Below are positions 16,937-25,865 of a stretch of 64,000 bases of DNA, piece by piece. Positions within the stretch are counted from its first letter, which is position 1; the number at the start of each line of letters is the position of its first letter. Made by a program: the position numbers and the translations under genes. Below the pieces are notes generated by a model. It did not search any database. It saw only the letters and a program-made list of their open reading frames with translations, and was not told the origin of the DNA. This DNA is from an uncultured Bacteroides sp. (lineage in GTDB: Bacteria; Bacteroidota; Bacteroidia; Bacteroidales; Bacteroidaceae): contig CASEYC010000117.1 in assembly GCA_949292025.1 (NCBI GenBank), positions 32,369-96,368 on the forward strand. Reading direction: 5' to 3'.

Positions 16937-18772
16937 ATGAACAAAAGATTGATATACAGCTTGTGTGCAGCCTCCCTCCTGCTGGCGGGTTGTGACTACA
17001 ACGAAGAGAATTTCCCCGGCTACGACGAGGAATCCATCCCCACCAACGTGGCCAATATCGTCTACACGCTGACCGATGCCGACTACGAGGCCATCGGCGG
17101 CGGCGTGGCCACCAACAAGTATTTCTCGGCAGACGCCATGCCGGACGACTACCTGCCCAAATGGCTGGCTGACACCTACTATACGGCAGATGCCGGCTCG
17201 TCGGCCAACCTGACCTACCGCTTCAAGACCGTCTATCCGCACTACCAGAACATCCCCTACGAGCAGCTGACCGAAGAGGACTACACCGTCATCTACGGCA
17301 CGGGCTACAACAACGCTACCTTCCTCAATGCCAGCAACGTAGGCCGCATGTACCGCATCCTCAATGCCAAGTATGCCGAACCTAAGAAGGACGACAGGGT
17401 GATGGTGGAATACCAGTACAGCGAAGATGGACAGCCCTCGCGCGGCGAGACCATCGTCTACTGGGACTTTGAAGACTTGGAAACAGGCGACATCGAATCC
17501 ATGGAGGGCGGCTGGACCCTGAGCGCCAGCGGCGACACGTGGCAAGTGAAGGAATACAGCAACAACAAGTACCTGCAATTCACCGCCAACTATGCGGAAG
17601 CGGAAGCCGAGGCGTGGCTCGTCACTCCCGGCATCGCTATCAGCGAAAGCGGGCTGAACTTGGCCTGGGACGTGTGCGTAGGCTATTGGAATGCCGATTG
17701 CCTCAGCGTGCTCATCTCCACCGACTTCAACGGCAACGTGAAGACCGCCACCTGGACGGACGTGACCGACCGGTTCAACATCCCGCAGGAACCCACCGGC
17801 AGCTACGGCACCATGGCTTCGGCCGGCGTGATGTCCGTGGATGACTATGTGGGCAAGACCATCTACGTGGCCTACCACTATGTGGGCAACAAGCAGACGC
17901 CCGCCACCACAACCTACCAGATAGACAACATCATGGTGGCCAACGAAATTGCCGCCCCCGTGGAGACAGAGACGCGCTTCGCCCTCTACGAGTACACGGG
18001 CAATGGCTGGTATGAGTTCGAGAACTCCAATCACGCCATCTGCCTCTCCATGGCCGACTATGAGGAAATCGGCGGCAACCCGGGCAAGTATTACAACTTC
18101 GACAGCAATGCACCCGCCCAGGCCTATATGCCCCAATTCCTGGCCAAGCACGCCGGCTATGCACTGGACGGCGACACCTGCACGGTCATCTTCCGCCAAT
18201 ACAGCGGAGGCAACTCGGTGGGCAACGAGCAGTATGTCTACCACGCCGCCACCAACCTGTGGAGCTACTGCGACCTCGTCCGCGAGGAGACACGCCCCTA
18301 CGGCTTCAACGGTTCGGAGTGGAACTACAACCCCAGCGTGACCATCACCCTGCAAGTGGGCAAGAACATTGCCGAATCCGCCACGTTCTACCAAGCCATC
18401 GTGGACTGGGTGGCCGACAACTATCCTGAATATGTGACTTCGTATGGCAACAACGAGTACTACTTCGGCAGCTCGGCCTACCAGAACAACTTCGACTTCC
18501 GCGTCAGCGCATGGCAGGGCCAAGGCACTTATCCCGGCATGGCAGGCGAGGACCTGACAAAGATCATGTGGGAACGCCTGCCCGAGTCCTTCCCGCACGC
18601 ACTGGAAGTCCTCTATCCCAATGCGGCTCCGGTGGACGGCATGGACGTGATCTACACCATCAACTTCGGCATCTACGACGGTGCGGGCACCACGACCTAC
18701 ACCATCCAGTACAAGGTCGTAGGCCAAGGCCAGTTTGAATATGTGGAAGGCTCCTTGAAAGCTGTAGAATAA
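16937..18772 (+). CDS. Surface lipoprotein with choice-of-anchor-J-like domain
   Basis: A 611-residue lipoprotein: the signal MNKRLIYSLCAASLLLAGC has a clear lipobox (LLAGC). Residues about 170-335 (IVYWDFEDLETGDIESMEGG ... TYQIDNIMVAN) resemble the choice-of-anchor J/DUF5017 beta-sandwich. The flanking segments (about 35-130 and 350-600) repeat a DAD/MADYEEIGG-type motif (LTDADYEAIGGGVATNKYF and LSMADYEEIGGNPGKYYNF), suggesting an internal duplication. It begins 18 bp after the TonB receptor and is probably its surface partner in place of SusD (inference). Ligand unknown. Confidence 0.85.
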   Translation: MNKRLIYSLCAASLLLAGCDYNEENFPGYDEESIPTNVANIVYTLTDADYEAIGGGVATNKYFSADAMPDDYLPKWLADTYYTADAGSSANLTYRFKTVYPHYQNIPYEQLTEEDYTVIYGTGYNNATFLNASNVGRMYRILNAKYAEPKKDDRVMVEYQYSEDGQPSRGETIVYWDFEDLETGDIESMEGGWTLSASGDTWQVKEYSNNKYLQFTANYAEAEAEAWLVTPGIAISESGLNLAWDVCVGYWNADCLSVLISTDFNGNVKTATWTDVTDRFNIPQEPTGSYGTMASAGVMSVDDYVGKTIYVAYHYVGNKQTPATTTYQIDNIMVANEIAAPVETETRFALYEYTGNGWYEFENSNHAICLSMADYEEIGGNPGKYYNFDSNAPAQAYMPQFLAKHAGYALDGDTCTVIFRQYSGGNSVGNEQYVYHAATNLWSYCDLVREETRPYGFNGSEWNYNPSVTITLQVGKNIAESATFYQAIVDWVADNYPEYVTSYGNNEYYFGSSAYQNNFDFRVSAWQGQGTYPGMAGEDLTKIMWERLPESFPHALEVLYPNAAPVDGMDVIYTINFGIYDGAGTTTYTIQYKVVGQGQFEYVEGSLKAVE

Positions 18773-18792
18773 TCCTGTTTTTAACTTATATT

Positions 18793-18861
18793 AGGCGCGA
18801 ATTACGCGGATTCCACGGATTTTTCTTTTTATTTTCCGTGCAATTCGCGAAATTCGCGCCT
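18793..18861. repeat. Inverted repeat with the GGCGCGAATTACGCGGAT core
   Basis: AGGCGCGAATTACGCGGA on the left and TTCGCGAAATTCGCGCCT on the right form an imperfect hairpin between the lipoprotein and nuclease genes. The left arm matches the core of the elements at 25703 and 34128, but the conserved outer ends are absent. Confidence 0.8.
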
Positions 18862-18881
18862 GTTTTATAAGCTCAGTTTAT

Positions 18882-19904
18882 ATGATGATACGAACCAAAC
18901 TCTCCCTGCTTTGCCTGCTGTTCATGCTGGCAGCTTGTGGCGGCGATGACACGCCCGCCCCGACTCCTCCCGTCACTCCTCCCGAGGAACCGGTCGATCC
19001 ACCCGTTGAGGACGATGACACCAACCTCAATGGCAACCAGGCTGATGATGCCCATCCCTTCGTCACGGACTATGCCATCCCCCGCCTCAACGCGGCCAAT
19101 GCGTACGTAGAGCACACCGTCTCCTACCGCGAGCAGGAAATCCTGAACTACGCCCTCGAATGGGTGGACGACAAACGCCACGCCGCCTGGGTGGCCTTCA
19201 GCTTCGACAGCGAGACCTGCCAAAAGAACGTGAACCGCACCGACGAATGGCTGCCCGACCCCTTCGTCCCCACCAGTCCCCAGGAAAGCGACCACAAGAG
19301 CGACGGCTTCGACAAGGGTCATCTTTGCGCCTCGGAAGACCGCGTGTATAACCGCACAGCCAACGAACAGACCTTCTACTACACCAACCTCAGCCCGCAG
19401 ATGACCTCCTTCAACGGCGGCTATTGGGTGACTTTCGAGAAGCTGGTGCAGACCTGGGCACGCTCCGGGCGGTATGACAAGCTGTATGTCACCAAGGGAG
19501 GCACCGTCAATGACCTGCTCGTCAACTTCACCGGCACGCAAAACGCCGCCGACGGACGCAAACCCCAGACGGATGCCAACGGCCTGACCCGCCACGGACT
19601 GGCCTGTCCGCACCATTACTTCATCGCCCTCCTGGCACAGAAAGGCGAAGGCGAGGACTTCCAAGCCATCGGCTTCCTCGTGGAGCACCGGGACGATTAC
19701 GGCTACGACAACGACCACCAAGCGCCTGTTGATGTAGTCCCCACCCATGCCCTCAGCATCGACGAACTGGAGGAAAAGACCGGGCTGGACTTCTTCTGCA
19801 ACGTGCCCGACGCAGTGGAAGATGCAGTGGAGGCCGCATACGATGCAGATGCCTGGGAATGGAATATCACCGAAACCTCTTCCGTTTCACAAAAAAACAA
19901 GTAA
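18882..19904 (+). CDS. DNA/RNA non-specific endonuclease, lipoprotein
   Basis: A 340-residue secreted lipoprotein (LFMLAACGGDD lipobox, followed by a Pro/Thr-rich linker) with a beta-beta-alpha-metal nuclease domain of the NUC1/NucA family. FDKGHLCAS corresponds to the DRGH active-site motif with the general-base His, and YYTNLSPQM carries the Mg-binding Asn. It should cut DNA and RNA outside the cell. It follows the TonB receptor and lipoprotein, suggesting an extracellular nucleic-acid scavenging unit. The start could be either ATG of the ATGATG at 18882. Confidence 0.92.
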   Translation: MMIRTKLSLLCLLFMLAACGGDDTPAPTPPVTPPEEPVDPPVEDDDTNLNGNQADDAHPFVTDYAIPRLNAANAYVEHTVSYREQEILNYALEWVDDKRHAAWVAFSFDSETCQKNVNRTDEWLPDPFVPTSPQESDHKSDGFDKGHLCASEDRVYNRTANEQTFYYTNLSPQMTSFNGGYWVTFEKLVQTWARSGRYDKLYVTKGGTVNDLLVNFTGTQNAADGRKPQTDANGLTRHGLACPHHYFIALLAQKGEGEDFQAIGFLVEHRDDYGYDNDHQAPVDVVPTHALSIDELEEKTGLDFFCNVPDAVEDAVEAAYDADAWEWNITETSSVSQKNK

Positions 19905-19915
19905 CACCAAACAAT

Positions 19916-20725
19916 ATGCCACACACCCGACAAGAACAGATGGAAGCCTTCGGACGCTTCCTTGACATACTCGACGAACTGCGCGAGAAATGTCCGTGGG
20001 ACCGCAAACAGACCAACGAGAGCCTGCGTCCCAACACCATTGAAGAGACCTACGAACTGTGCGATGCCCTGATGCGCGACGACAAACAGGACATCTGCAA
20101 GGAACTGGGCGACGTGTTGCTGCACGTGGCCTTCTACGCCAAGATAGGCAGCGAGAAGGGCGACTTCGACATCAAGGATGTCTGCGACCGCCTCTGCGAG
20201 AAGCTTATCTTCCGCCATCCCCACGTCTTCGGGGAAGTGCAGGCCAACACCGCCGAACAAGTCACCGAAAACTGGGAGCAACTGAAACTGAAGGAGAAAG
20301 GCGGCAACAAGACCGTATTGAGCGGCGTGCCCGCCGCCCTGCCCTCCCTCATCAAAGCCTACCGCATCCAGGACAAGGCACGCAACGTGGGCTTCGACTG
20401 GGAAGAGCGCGAGCAGGTGTGGGACAAGGTGAAGGAAGAAATCCAGGAGTTCCAAGCCGAAGTGGCCCACCTGGACAAGGAGAAAGCCGAAGCCGAGTTC
20501 GGCGACGTGCTCTTCAGCCTCGTCAACGCCGCCCGCCTCTACAAAATCAACCCGGACAACGCCCTGGAGCGCACCAACCAGAAGTTCATCCGCCGCTTCA
20601 ACTACCTGGAGGCACACACCATCCGGGAAGGCAAGAACCTGCACGACATGACCCTGGCCGAAATGGACAAACTCTGGGAGGAAGCCAAGGCGTTGGAAAG
20701 GGAAGAAAAGGAAGGCAAATCCTAA
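19916..20725 (+). CDS. mazG: Nucleoside triphosphate pyrophosphohydrolase
   Basis: A 269-residue MazG, which hydrolyses NTPs to NMP and pyrophosphate and cleans the nucleotide pool. Two MazG domains are visible: EETYELCDALMRDDKQDICKE with ELGDVLLHVAFYAKI, and a second at about 170-230 with KAEAEFGDVLFSLVNAARLY. The ExxE and ExxD metal ligands are intact in the first. I start at MPHTRQEQMEAFGRF (19916), just after the nuclease stop; the longer frame would overlap the nuclease gene. Its stop codon overlaps the first unit of palindrome array D. Confidence 0.95.
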   Translation: MPHTRQEQMEAFGRFLDILDELREKCPWDRKQTNESLRPNTIEETYELCDALMRDDKQDICKELGDVLLHVAFYAKIGSEKGDFDIKDVCDRLCEKLIFRHPHVFGEVQANTAEQVTENWEQLKLKEKGGNKTVLSGVPAALPSLIKAYRIQDKARNVGFDWEEREQVWDKVKEEIQEFQAEVAHLDKEKAEAEFGDVLFSLVNAARLYKINPDNALERTNQKFIRRFNYLEAHTIREGKNLHDMTLAEMDKLWEEAKALEREEKEGKS

Positions 20726-20822
20726 ACGCCCTCTTTGGCAAGCTAAAGTCCCTCTTTAGGACGCCAAAGTGCCTCTTTGAAGAGCACAAAGTGCCTCTTA
20801 AAGACCCACAAAGTGCCTTGTT
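20724..20822. repeat. Palindrome array D: five ~13-bp units, 21-22-bp period
   Basis: AAACGCCCTCTTT, AAAGTCCCTCTTT, AAAGTGCCTCTTT, AAAGTGCCTCTTA and AAAGTGCCTTGTT begin at 20724, 20745, 20766, 20788 and 20810. Each has AAA(G/C)...TTT arms around a CCCT-like core. Degeneration grows away from the mazG stop, which the first unit overlaps. Confidence 0.9.
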
Positions 20823-20831
20823 GAGATTACA

Positions 20832-20885
20832 AAAAGCCGCATTCGGGAATGCAAATCGACAAAAATGCCTCCCGGATGCGGCTTT
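20832..20885 (+). terminator. Hairpin, possible terminator after mazG
   Basis: AAAGCCGCATTCGGGA pairs with TCCCGGATGCGGCTTT around an A-rich loop. The stem is strong but the trailing T-run is short (TTTG), so termination is likely but not certain. Confidence 0.5.
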
Positions 20886-20995
20886 GCCTGTATTTTATGC
20901 GCGAAATATTTCGGTATCTTGGAAGAAATTCCTTTCTTTGTGGGACATATTGGGCGTTGGCAACAAGGCCCTCAATCAATTTTAATTTTACCGTT

Positions 20996-21412
20996 ATGAA
21001 GATTTCACACATTGAACACCTGGGCATCGCCGTGACAAGCATCGAAGAAGCCCTGCCCTACTACGAAAATGTACTTGGGCTGAAATGTTACAACATTGAG
21101 ACCGTTGAAGACCAAAAAGTTAAGACTGCCTTCCTGAAAGTGGGCGAAGTAAAAATCGAGTTGCTGGAGCCGACATCGCCGGAGAGCACCATCGCCAAGT
21201 TCATCGAGAAGAACGGCGGCAAAGGCGGCATGCACCACTTGGCTTTCGCCATCGAGGACGGCGTGGCCAACGCACTGGCTTACGCAGAAGAGAAAGGCGT
21301 GCGCCTCATCGACAAGGCTCCCCGCAAAGGTGCCGAGGGACTGAACATCGCCTTCCTGCACCCGAAGTCCACGCTGGGCGTGCTGACGGAACTCTGCGAG
21401 AAACCCGAATGA
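20996..21412 (+). CDS. mce: Methylmalonyl-CoA epimerase
   Basis: A 138-residue vicinal-oxygen-chelate protein that interconverts (R)- and (S)-methylmalonyl-CoA. It begins MKISHIEHLGIAVTSIEEA with metal-binding His in IEHLGIAV, and has EKNGGKGGMHHLAFAIED and the end GLNIAFLHPKSTLGVLTEL. It is the first gene of the cluster mce-mmdA-oadG-like-bccp-mmdB, which converts succinate-derived methylmalonyl-CoA to propionyl-CoA. The open frame extends upstream to 20849, but family alignment fixes the ATG at 20996. Confidence 0.96.
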   Translation: MKISHIEHLGIAVTSIEEALPYYENVLGLKCYNIETVEDQKVKTAFLKVGEVKIELLEPTSPESTIAKFIEKNGGKGGMHHLAFAIEDGVANALAYAEEKGVRLIDKAPRKGAEGLNIAFLHPKSTLGVLTELCEKPE

Positions 21413-21461
21413 CATTTTCAGAGGAACTAAACCAGACTTCAATCCTAAAAAAGAATAGAAA

Positions 21462-23015
21462 ATGAGTAACCAACTGGAAAAAATCAAAGAACTCATTGAC
21501 CGCCGCGCGGCAGCCCGCCTGGGCGGTGGCGAAAAAGCGATAGCCAAACAACACGATAAAGGCAAATATACAGCCCGCGAACGCATCGCCATGCTGCTGG
21601 ACGAAGGCAGCTTCGAGGAAATGGACATGTTCGTGGAGCATCGTTGCACCAACTTCGGCATGGACAAGAAGCACTACCCGGGCGATGGCGTGGTGACAGG
21701 CTGCGGCACCATCGACGGCCGACTGGTCTACATCTTCGCACAAGACTTCACGGTATCAGCCGGTTCCTTGTCCGAAACCATGTCACTGAAAATCTGCCAC
21801 ATCATGGACAAGGCCATGAAGATGGGCGCCCCGGTCATCGGCCTGAACGACTCGGGCGGCGCGCGCATCCAGGAAGGCATCAACGCCCTGGCCGGCTATG
21901 CGGAAATCTTCCAGCGCAACATCCTGGCTTCGGGCGTCATCCCGCAGATTTCCGGCATCTTCGGCCCCTGCGCGGGCGGTGCCGTATATTCCCCGGCTCT
22001 GACGGACTTCACGCTGATGATGGAAGGCACTTCCTACATGTTCTTGACCGGCCCGAAGGTGGTGAAGACCGTGACCGGCGAAGACGTGACGCAGGAAAAC
22101 CTGGGCGGCGCCAGCGTACACTCCAGCAAATCAGGCGTAACCCACTTCACGGCTGCCACCGAAGAAGAAGGCCTCAAACTCATCCGCAAGCTCCTGAGCT
22201 ACATTCCCCAAAATAACCTCGAAGAACCTCCCTACATCGACTGCACAGACCCCATCGACCGTCTGGAAGACTCGCTGAACGAAATCATCCCCGACAATCC
22301 CAACAAGCCGTATGACATGTACGAAGTCATCGGCGCCATCATCGACAACGGCGAGTTCCTGGAAGTGCAGAAAGACTATGCCAAGAATATCATCATCGGC
22401 TTCGCCCGCTTCAACGGACAATCCGTGGGCATCGTGGCCAACCAACCCAAATACCTGGCCGGCGTATTGGACAGCAATGCCTCGCGCAAGGGTGCCCGCT
22501 TCGTTCGTTTCTGCGACGCCTTCAACATCCCCATCGTTTCGCTGGTAGACGTGCCGGGCTTCCTCCCCGGTACGGGACAGGAATACAACGGCGTCATCCT
22601 GCACGGCGCCAAGCTGCTGTATGCTTACGGTGAAGCTACGGTGCCCAAGGTGACGGTGACGCTCCGCAAGTCCTACGGCGGCTCGCACATCGTGATGAGC
22701 TGTAAGCAACTGCGCGGCGACATGAACTACGCATGGCCCACGGCCGAGATTGCCGTGATGGGTGGTGCAGGTGCCGTAGAAGTGTTGTATGCCCGCGAAG
22801 CCAAGGAACACGAGAATCCCGCCCAGTTCCTGGCAGAGAAAGAAGCCGAATACACCAAGCTGTTCGCCAACCCGTACAATGCCGCCAAGTATGGCTACAT
22901 CGACGACGTCATCGAGCCGCGCAACACGCGCTTCCGCATCATCCGCGCCTTGCAGCAGTTGCAGACCAAGAAACTGTCGAACCCGGCCAAGAAGCACGGG
23001 AATATTCCTCTTTGA
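21462..23015 (+). CDS. mmdA: Methylmalonyl-CoA decarboxylase alpha / acyl-CoA carboxyltransferase subunit
   Basis: A 517-residue carboxyltransferase that moves CO2 between methylmalonyl-CoA and carrier-bound biotin. Visible: [20 protein letters not shown], the N-domain oxyanion loop around [19 protein letters not shown] and [15 protein letters not shown], and the C-domain [20 protein letters not shown] and [15 protein letters not shown]. The companion genes (OadG-like, biotin carrier, sodium-pump beta) show it belongs to the Na+-translocating decarboxylase rather than an ATP-dependent carboxylase, since no biotin carboxylase gene is present. It begins 49 bp after mce. Confidence 0.94.
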   Translation: MSNQLEKIKELIDRRAAARLGGGEKAIAKQHDKGKYTARERIAMLLDEGSFEEMDMFVEHRCTNFGMDKKHYPGDGVVTGCGTIDGRLVYIFAQDFTVSAGSLSETMSLKICHIMDKAMKMGAPVIGLNDSGGARIQEGINALAGYAEIFQRNILASGVIPQISGIFGPCAGGAVYSPALTDFTLMMEGTSYMFLTGPKVVKTVTGEDVTQENLGGASVHSSKSGVTHFTAATEEEGLKLIRKLLSYIPQNNLEEPPYIDCTDPIDRLEDSLNEIIPDNPNKPYDMYEVIGAIIDNGEFLEVQKDYAKNIIIGFARFNGQSVGIVANQPKYLAGVLDSNASRKGARFVRFCDAFNIPIVSLVDVPGFLPGTGQEYNGVILHGAKLLYAYGEATVPKVTVTLRKSYGGSHIVMSCKQLRGDMNYAWPTAEIAVMGGAGAVEVLYAREAKEHENPAQFLAEKEAEYTKLFANPYNAAKYGYIDDVIEPRNTRFRIIRALQQLQTKKLSNPAKKHGNIPL

Positions 23016-23039
23016 TCGAACCATTAAAATATGTAGAAA

Positions 23040-23981
23040 ATGAAGAAAGCAAACATAGGAATATTCTTTTCAGTGCTGTTGACGCTGGGCATCTGCTCGT
23101 CGTGCACCCAAGACGCGGAGAGCAAGCTGTTGCTGAACGAAGTGCTGGTGGACAACCAGACCAACTTCCAAGACGACTACGGCATCCACAGCGCATGGAT
23201 TGAGATATTCAACAAATCATACGGGTCGGCCAACTTGGCAGGCTGCTACTTGAAGCACAGCAGCCAGGCGGGCGACACGGCTGTCTACTTCATCCCCAAA
23301 GGCGACGTGCAGACGCAGATTCCCCCGCGCCAGCACGCTTTGTTCTGGGCAGACAACAAACCCAACCGGGGCACCTTCCACACCAACTTCCTGCTGGAAG
23401 CGGACAAGGACAACTGGATAGGCCTCTATGACTCCGGCCGCAACCTGTTGGACCAAGTGACCATCCCCGCCGGAACCTTGGGCGCCGACCAGTCGTATGC
23501 CCGTGTGGACGATGCCGCCGCCGAATGGGAAGTGAAAGACGAATCTCCCGAGAAATACGTCACACCCAGCACCAACAACAAGACGCTGGACAAGAACGTG
23601 AAGATGGACAAGTTCGAGCAGCACGACAGCATCGGCATCGGCATGTCCGTCACCGCCATGCTTGTGGTGTTCATCGGGCTTATCCTGCTCTACGTCTCCT
23701 TCAAGCTCATCGGCAAGGCATCCGTGCGCCTGCGCACCACCCGCGCCATGAGAGCCAAAGGCATCACCGACCGTGACGAAGCGAAAGAGAAAATGCTGGG
23801 ACACGCCCCGGGCGAAGTCTATGCCGCCATCGCCATGGCCTTGCACGAGGTGCAGAACGACGTGCACGACGTGGAAGAGACGGTGCTCACCATCACCCGC
23901 GTCAAGCGAAGCTACTCGCCCTGGAGTTCGAAGATCTACACCCTGCGCGAGACGCCCCAGCACACGCCGCACAAGAAGTAA
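23040..23981 (+). CDS. OadG-like subunit fused to an N-terminal lamin-tail domain
   Basis: A 313-residue protein. It has a signal peptide with a possible lipobox (SVLLTLGICSSC), a lamin-tail-like domain at about 28-170 (KLLLNEVLVDNQTNFQDD ... IHSAWIEIFNKSYGSANLAG), one membrane helix at about 201-225 (GIGMSVTAMLVVFIGLILLY) and a basic cytoplasmic tail. The helix plus tail matches OadG, the small subunit that anchors oxaloacetate/methylmalonyl-CoA decarboxylase to the membrane. Classic OadG is about 80-120 residues, so the extracytoplasmic domain is an addition. Position between mmdA and the biotin carrier supports the role. Confidence 0.85.
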   Translation: MKKANIGIFFSVLLTLGICSSCTQDAESKLLLNEVLVDNQTNFQDDYGIHSAWIEIFNKSYGSANLAGCYLKHSSQAGDTAVYFIPKGDVQTQIPPRQHALFWADNKPNRGTFHTNFLLEADKDNWIGLYDSGRNLLDQVTIPAGTLGADQSYARVDDAAAEWEVKDESPEKYVTPSTNNKTLDKNVKMDKFEQHDSIGIGMSVTAMLVVFIGLILLYVSFKLIGKASVRLRTTRAMRAKGITDRDEAKEKMLGHAPGEVYAAIAMALHEVQNDVHDVEETVLTITRVKRSYSPWSSKIYTLRETPQHTPHKK

Positions 23982-24011
23982 AGTGTAAACATCATTAAAT
24001 CTGATAAAACA

Positions 24012-24449
24012 ATGAAAGAATATAAATACAAAATCAACGGAAACCTCTACAAGGTGACTGTAGGAAACATTGAAGACAACATTGCCGACGTGGAAGTGAA
24101 CGGCACCCACTACAAAGTGGAGATGGAGAAGGCACCGCAACCCAAACCCGTAGTGGTGAAGCCCGTGGTGCGCCAACCCGCCACCACGCCGGCTCCCCAG
24201 GCCACCCAGGTGAACAAACCTGCCGCCGCTCCCAGCAAGTCGGGCGTGAAGTCCCCGCTGCCGGGCGTCATCCTGGAAATCAAGGTGAACGTGGGCGATG
24301 CGGTGAAGAAGGGACAGACCGTCGTCATCCTGGAAGCCATGAAGATGGAAAACAGCATCAACGCCGACAAGGACGGCAAAGTGACCGCCATCAACGTCAA
24401 GCCGGGCGACTCCGTGCTTGAAGGTACTGACCTCGTAATCATTGAATAG
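24012..24449 (+). CDS. mmdC: Biotin carboxyl carrier protein of methylmalonyl-CoA decarboxylase
   Basis: A 145-residue protein. A short N-terminal domain (MKEYKYKINGNLYKVTVGNI) is followed by a Pro/Ala/Val-rich flexible linker (about 40-75) and a C-terminal biotinyl domain with EAMKMENSI, the lysine at about residue 111 being the biotinylation site. It shuttles CO2 from the carboxyltransferase (mmdA) to the membrane decarboxylase (mmdB). The window's birA gene would encode the ligase that loads it. It ends one base before the mmdB start. Confidence 0.95.
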   Translation: MKEYKYKINGNLYKVTVGNIEDNIADVEVNGTHYKVEMEKAPQPKPVVVKPVVRQPATTPAPQATQVNKPAAAPSKSGVKSPLPGVILEIKVNVGDAVKKGQTVVILEAMKMENSINADKDGKVTAINVKPGDSVLEGTDLVIIE

Positions 24450-24450
24450 T

Positions 24451-25611
24451 ATGGGAGAATTTGTCAGTTTCTTAAGCCAAAACCTGGCCGACTTCTGGAC
24501 CTACACGGGCTTTGCCAACGCCACCGTGGGCCATGTCATCATGCTGCTGGTGGGCCTGTTCTTCATCTACCTGGCCGTCGCCAAGGAGTTTGAACCCATG
24601 CTGCTCATCCCCATCGGCTTCGGCATATTGGTCGGCAATATCCCCTTCAACATGGAGGCTGGCTTGCAGGTCGGCATCTATGAGCAAGGGTCTGTGCTCA
24701 ACATCCTCTATCAGGGCGTCACGTCCGGCTGGTATCCGCCGCTCATCTTCCTGGGCATAGGCGCCATGACGGACTTCTCGGCACTGATATCCAACCCCAA
24801 GCTGATGCTGATCGGCGCAGCCGCCCAGTTCGGCATCTTCGGCGCCTACATGATTGCCTTGGCCGTAGGGTTCGACCCGATGCAAGCTGCCGCCATCGGC
24901 ATCATCGGCGGTGCAGACGGTCCCACGGCCATCTTCCTGTCGTCCAAGCTGGCTCCGAACCTGATGGGCGCCATCGCCGTGTCCGCCTACTCGTACATGG
25001 CCTTGGTACCGGTCATCCAGCCGCCCGTGATGCGTCTGCTCACCACGAAGAAAGAACGCCTCATCCGCATGAAGCCGCCCCGCGTGGTGTCCCACACGGA
25101 GAAGGTCATCTTCCCCATCGTGGGCCTGTTGCTGACGTGCTTCCTCGTACCCTCCGGCCTGCCGTTGCTGGGCATGTTGTTCTTCGGCAACCTGCTGAAG
25201 GAGAGTGGCGTGACCCGTCGCCTGGCCAACACGGCCAGCGGCCCGCTGATTGATACCATCACCATCCTGCTGGGCTTGACGGTAGGTGCCTCCACCCAGG
25301 CTTCCGAGTTCCTGACCACGGACTCCATTTGGATTTTCGCCCTCGGTGCCATCTCGTTCTTCATTGCCACAGCTTCGGGCGTGTTGTTCGTCAAGTTCTT
25401 CAACCTCTTCTTGAAGAAAGACAACAAGATCAACCCGCTCATCGGCAATGCAGGCGTGTCCGCCGTGCCCGACTCGGCCCGCATCTCGCAGATTGTAGGT
25501 CTGGAATATGACCCGACCAACTACCTGCTGATGCACGCCATGGGCCCGAACGTGGCAGGTGTCATCGGTTCGGCCATTGCCGCAGGTATCCTGTTGGGCT
25601 TCCTGATTTAA
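24451..25611 (+). CDS. mmdB: Sodium-pumping decarboxylase beta subunit
   Basis: A 386-residue membrane protein of the OadB/MmdB/GcdB family with about nine hydrophobic segments. The re-entrant motif GIIGGADGPTAIFLSSKL contains the Asp that binds Na+ and drives carboxybiotin decarboxylation. It couples decarboxylation to Na+ export. A TTG at 24442 extends the frame by three codons, but the ATG at 24451 directly after the carrier stop is preferred. It is the last gene of the cluster and is followed by a good terminator. Confidence 0.96.
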   Translation: MGEFVSFLSQNLADFWTYTGFANATVGHVIMLLVGLFFIYLAVAKEFEPMLLIPIGFGILVGNIPFNMEAGLQVGIYEQGSVLNILYQGVTSGWYPPLIFLGIGAMTDFSALISNPKLMLIGAAAQFGIFGAYMIALAVGFDPMQAAAIGIIGGADGPTAIFLSSKLAPNLMGAIAVSAYSYMALVPVIQPPVMRLLTTKKERLIRMKPPRVVSHTEKVIFPIVGLLLTCFLVPSGLPLLGMLFFGNLLKESGVTRRLANTASGPLIDTITILLGLTVGASTQASEFLTTDSIWIFALGAISFFIATASGVLFVKFFNLFLKKDNKINPLIGNAGVSAVPDSARISQIVGLEYDPTNYLLMHAMGPNVAGVIGSAIAAGILLGFLI

Positions 25612-25635
25612 GTCTTTGAACATTGATTACCGGAG

Positions 25636-25671
25636 AAGGCGCGGATTGCACGGAGAAATCCGCGCCTTTTT
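25636..25671 (+). terminator. Terminator after the methylmalonyl-CoA decarboxylase operon
   Basis: AAGGCGCGGATT pairs with AATCCGCGCCTT around a short loop and is followed by TTTTTG. Its stem resembles the core of the nearby repeat elements, so the terminator may derive from the same family. Confidence 0.8.
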
Positions 25672-25702
25672 GTTTCCTTATCATTCATCTATATATAACT
25701 AT

Positions 25703-25850
25703 AAATAGGAATTTAGTTTTGGCGCGAATTACACGGATGGACGCGGATTTATTATTTGTATAACCAATGGAATCCAGCGTTTTACAATGAAAAGATTATC
25801 CGTGAAATCCGCGTAATCCGCGCCAAAAACGCCGATAAATTATCATTTAA
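25703..25850 (+). repeat. 148-bp spacer element, GGCGCG core type
   Basis: It runs from AAATAGGAATTTAG to GATAAATTATCATTTAA. The core is an inverted repeat (GGCGCGAATTACACGGAT ... ATCCGCGTAATCCGCGCC) around a conserved middle (CAATGGAATCCAGCG TTTTACA). The copy at 34128-34275 has the same length and nearly the same sequence. It ends 16 bp before the hexosaminidase ATG, and its last bases help form a TAATTTTG box at 25848-25855. Confidence 0.92.
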
Positions 25851-25865
25851 TTTTGTACACCACTT

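Noticed and set aside
14240-18727. A 1495-codon open frame on the minus strand across the TonB receptor and lipoprotein genes
   Set aside because: It is a by-product of GC-rich codon use on the plus strand; its composition (Val, His, Gly, Ala-rich) has no domain, while the plus-strand genes have clear signal peptides and motifs.
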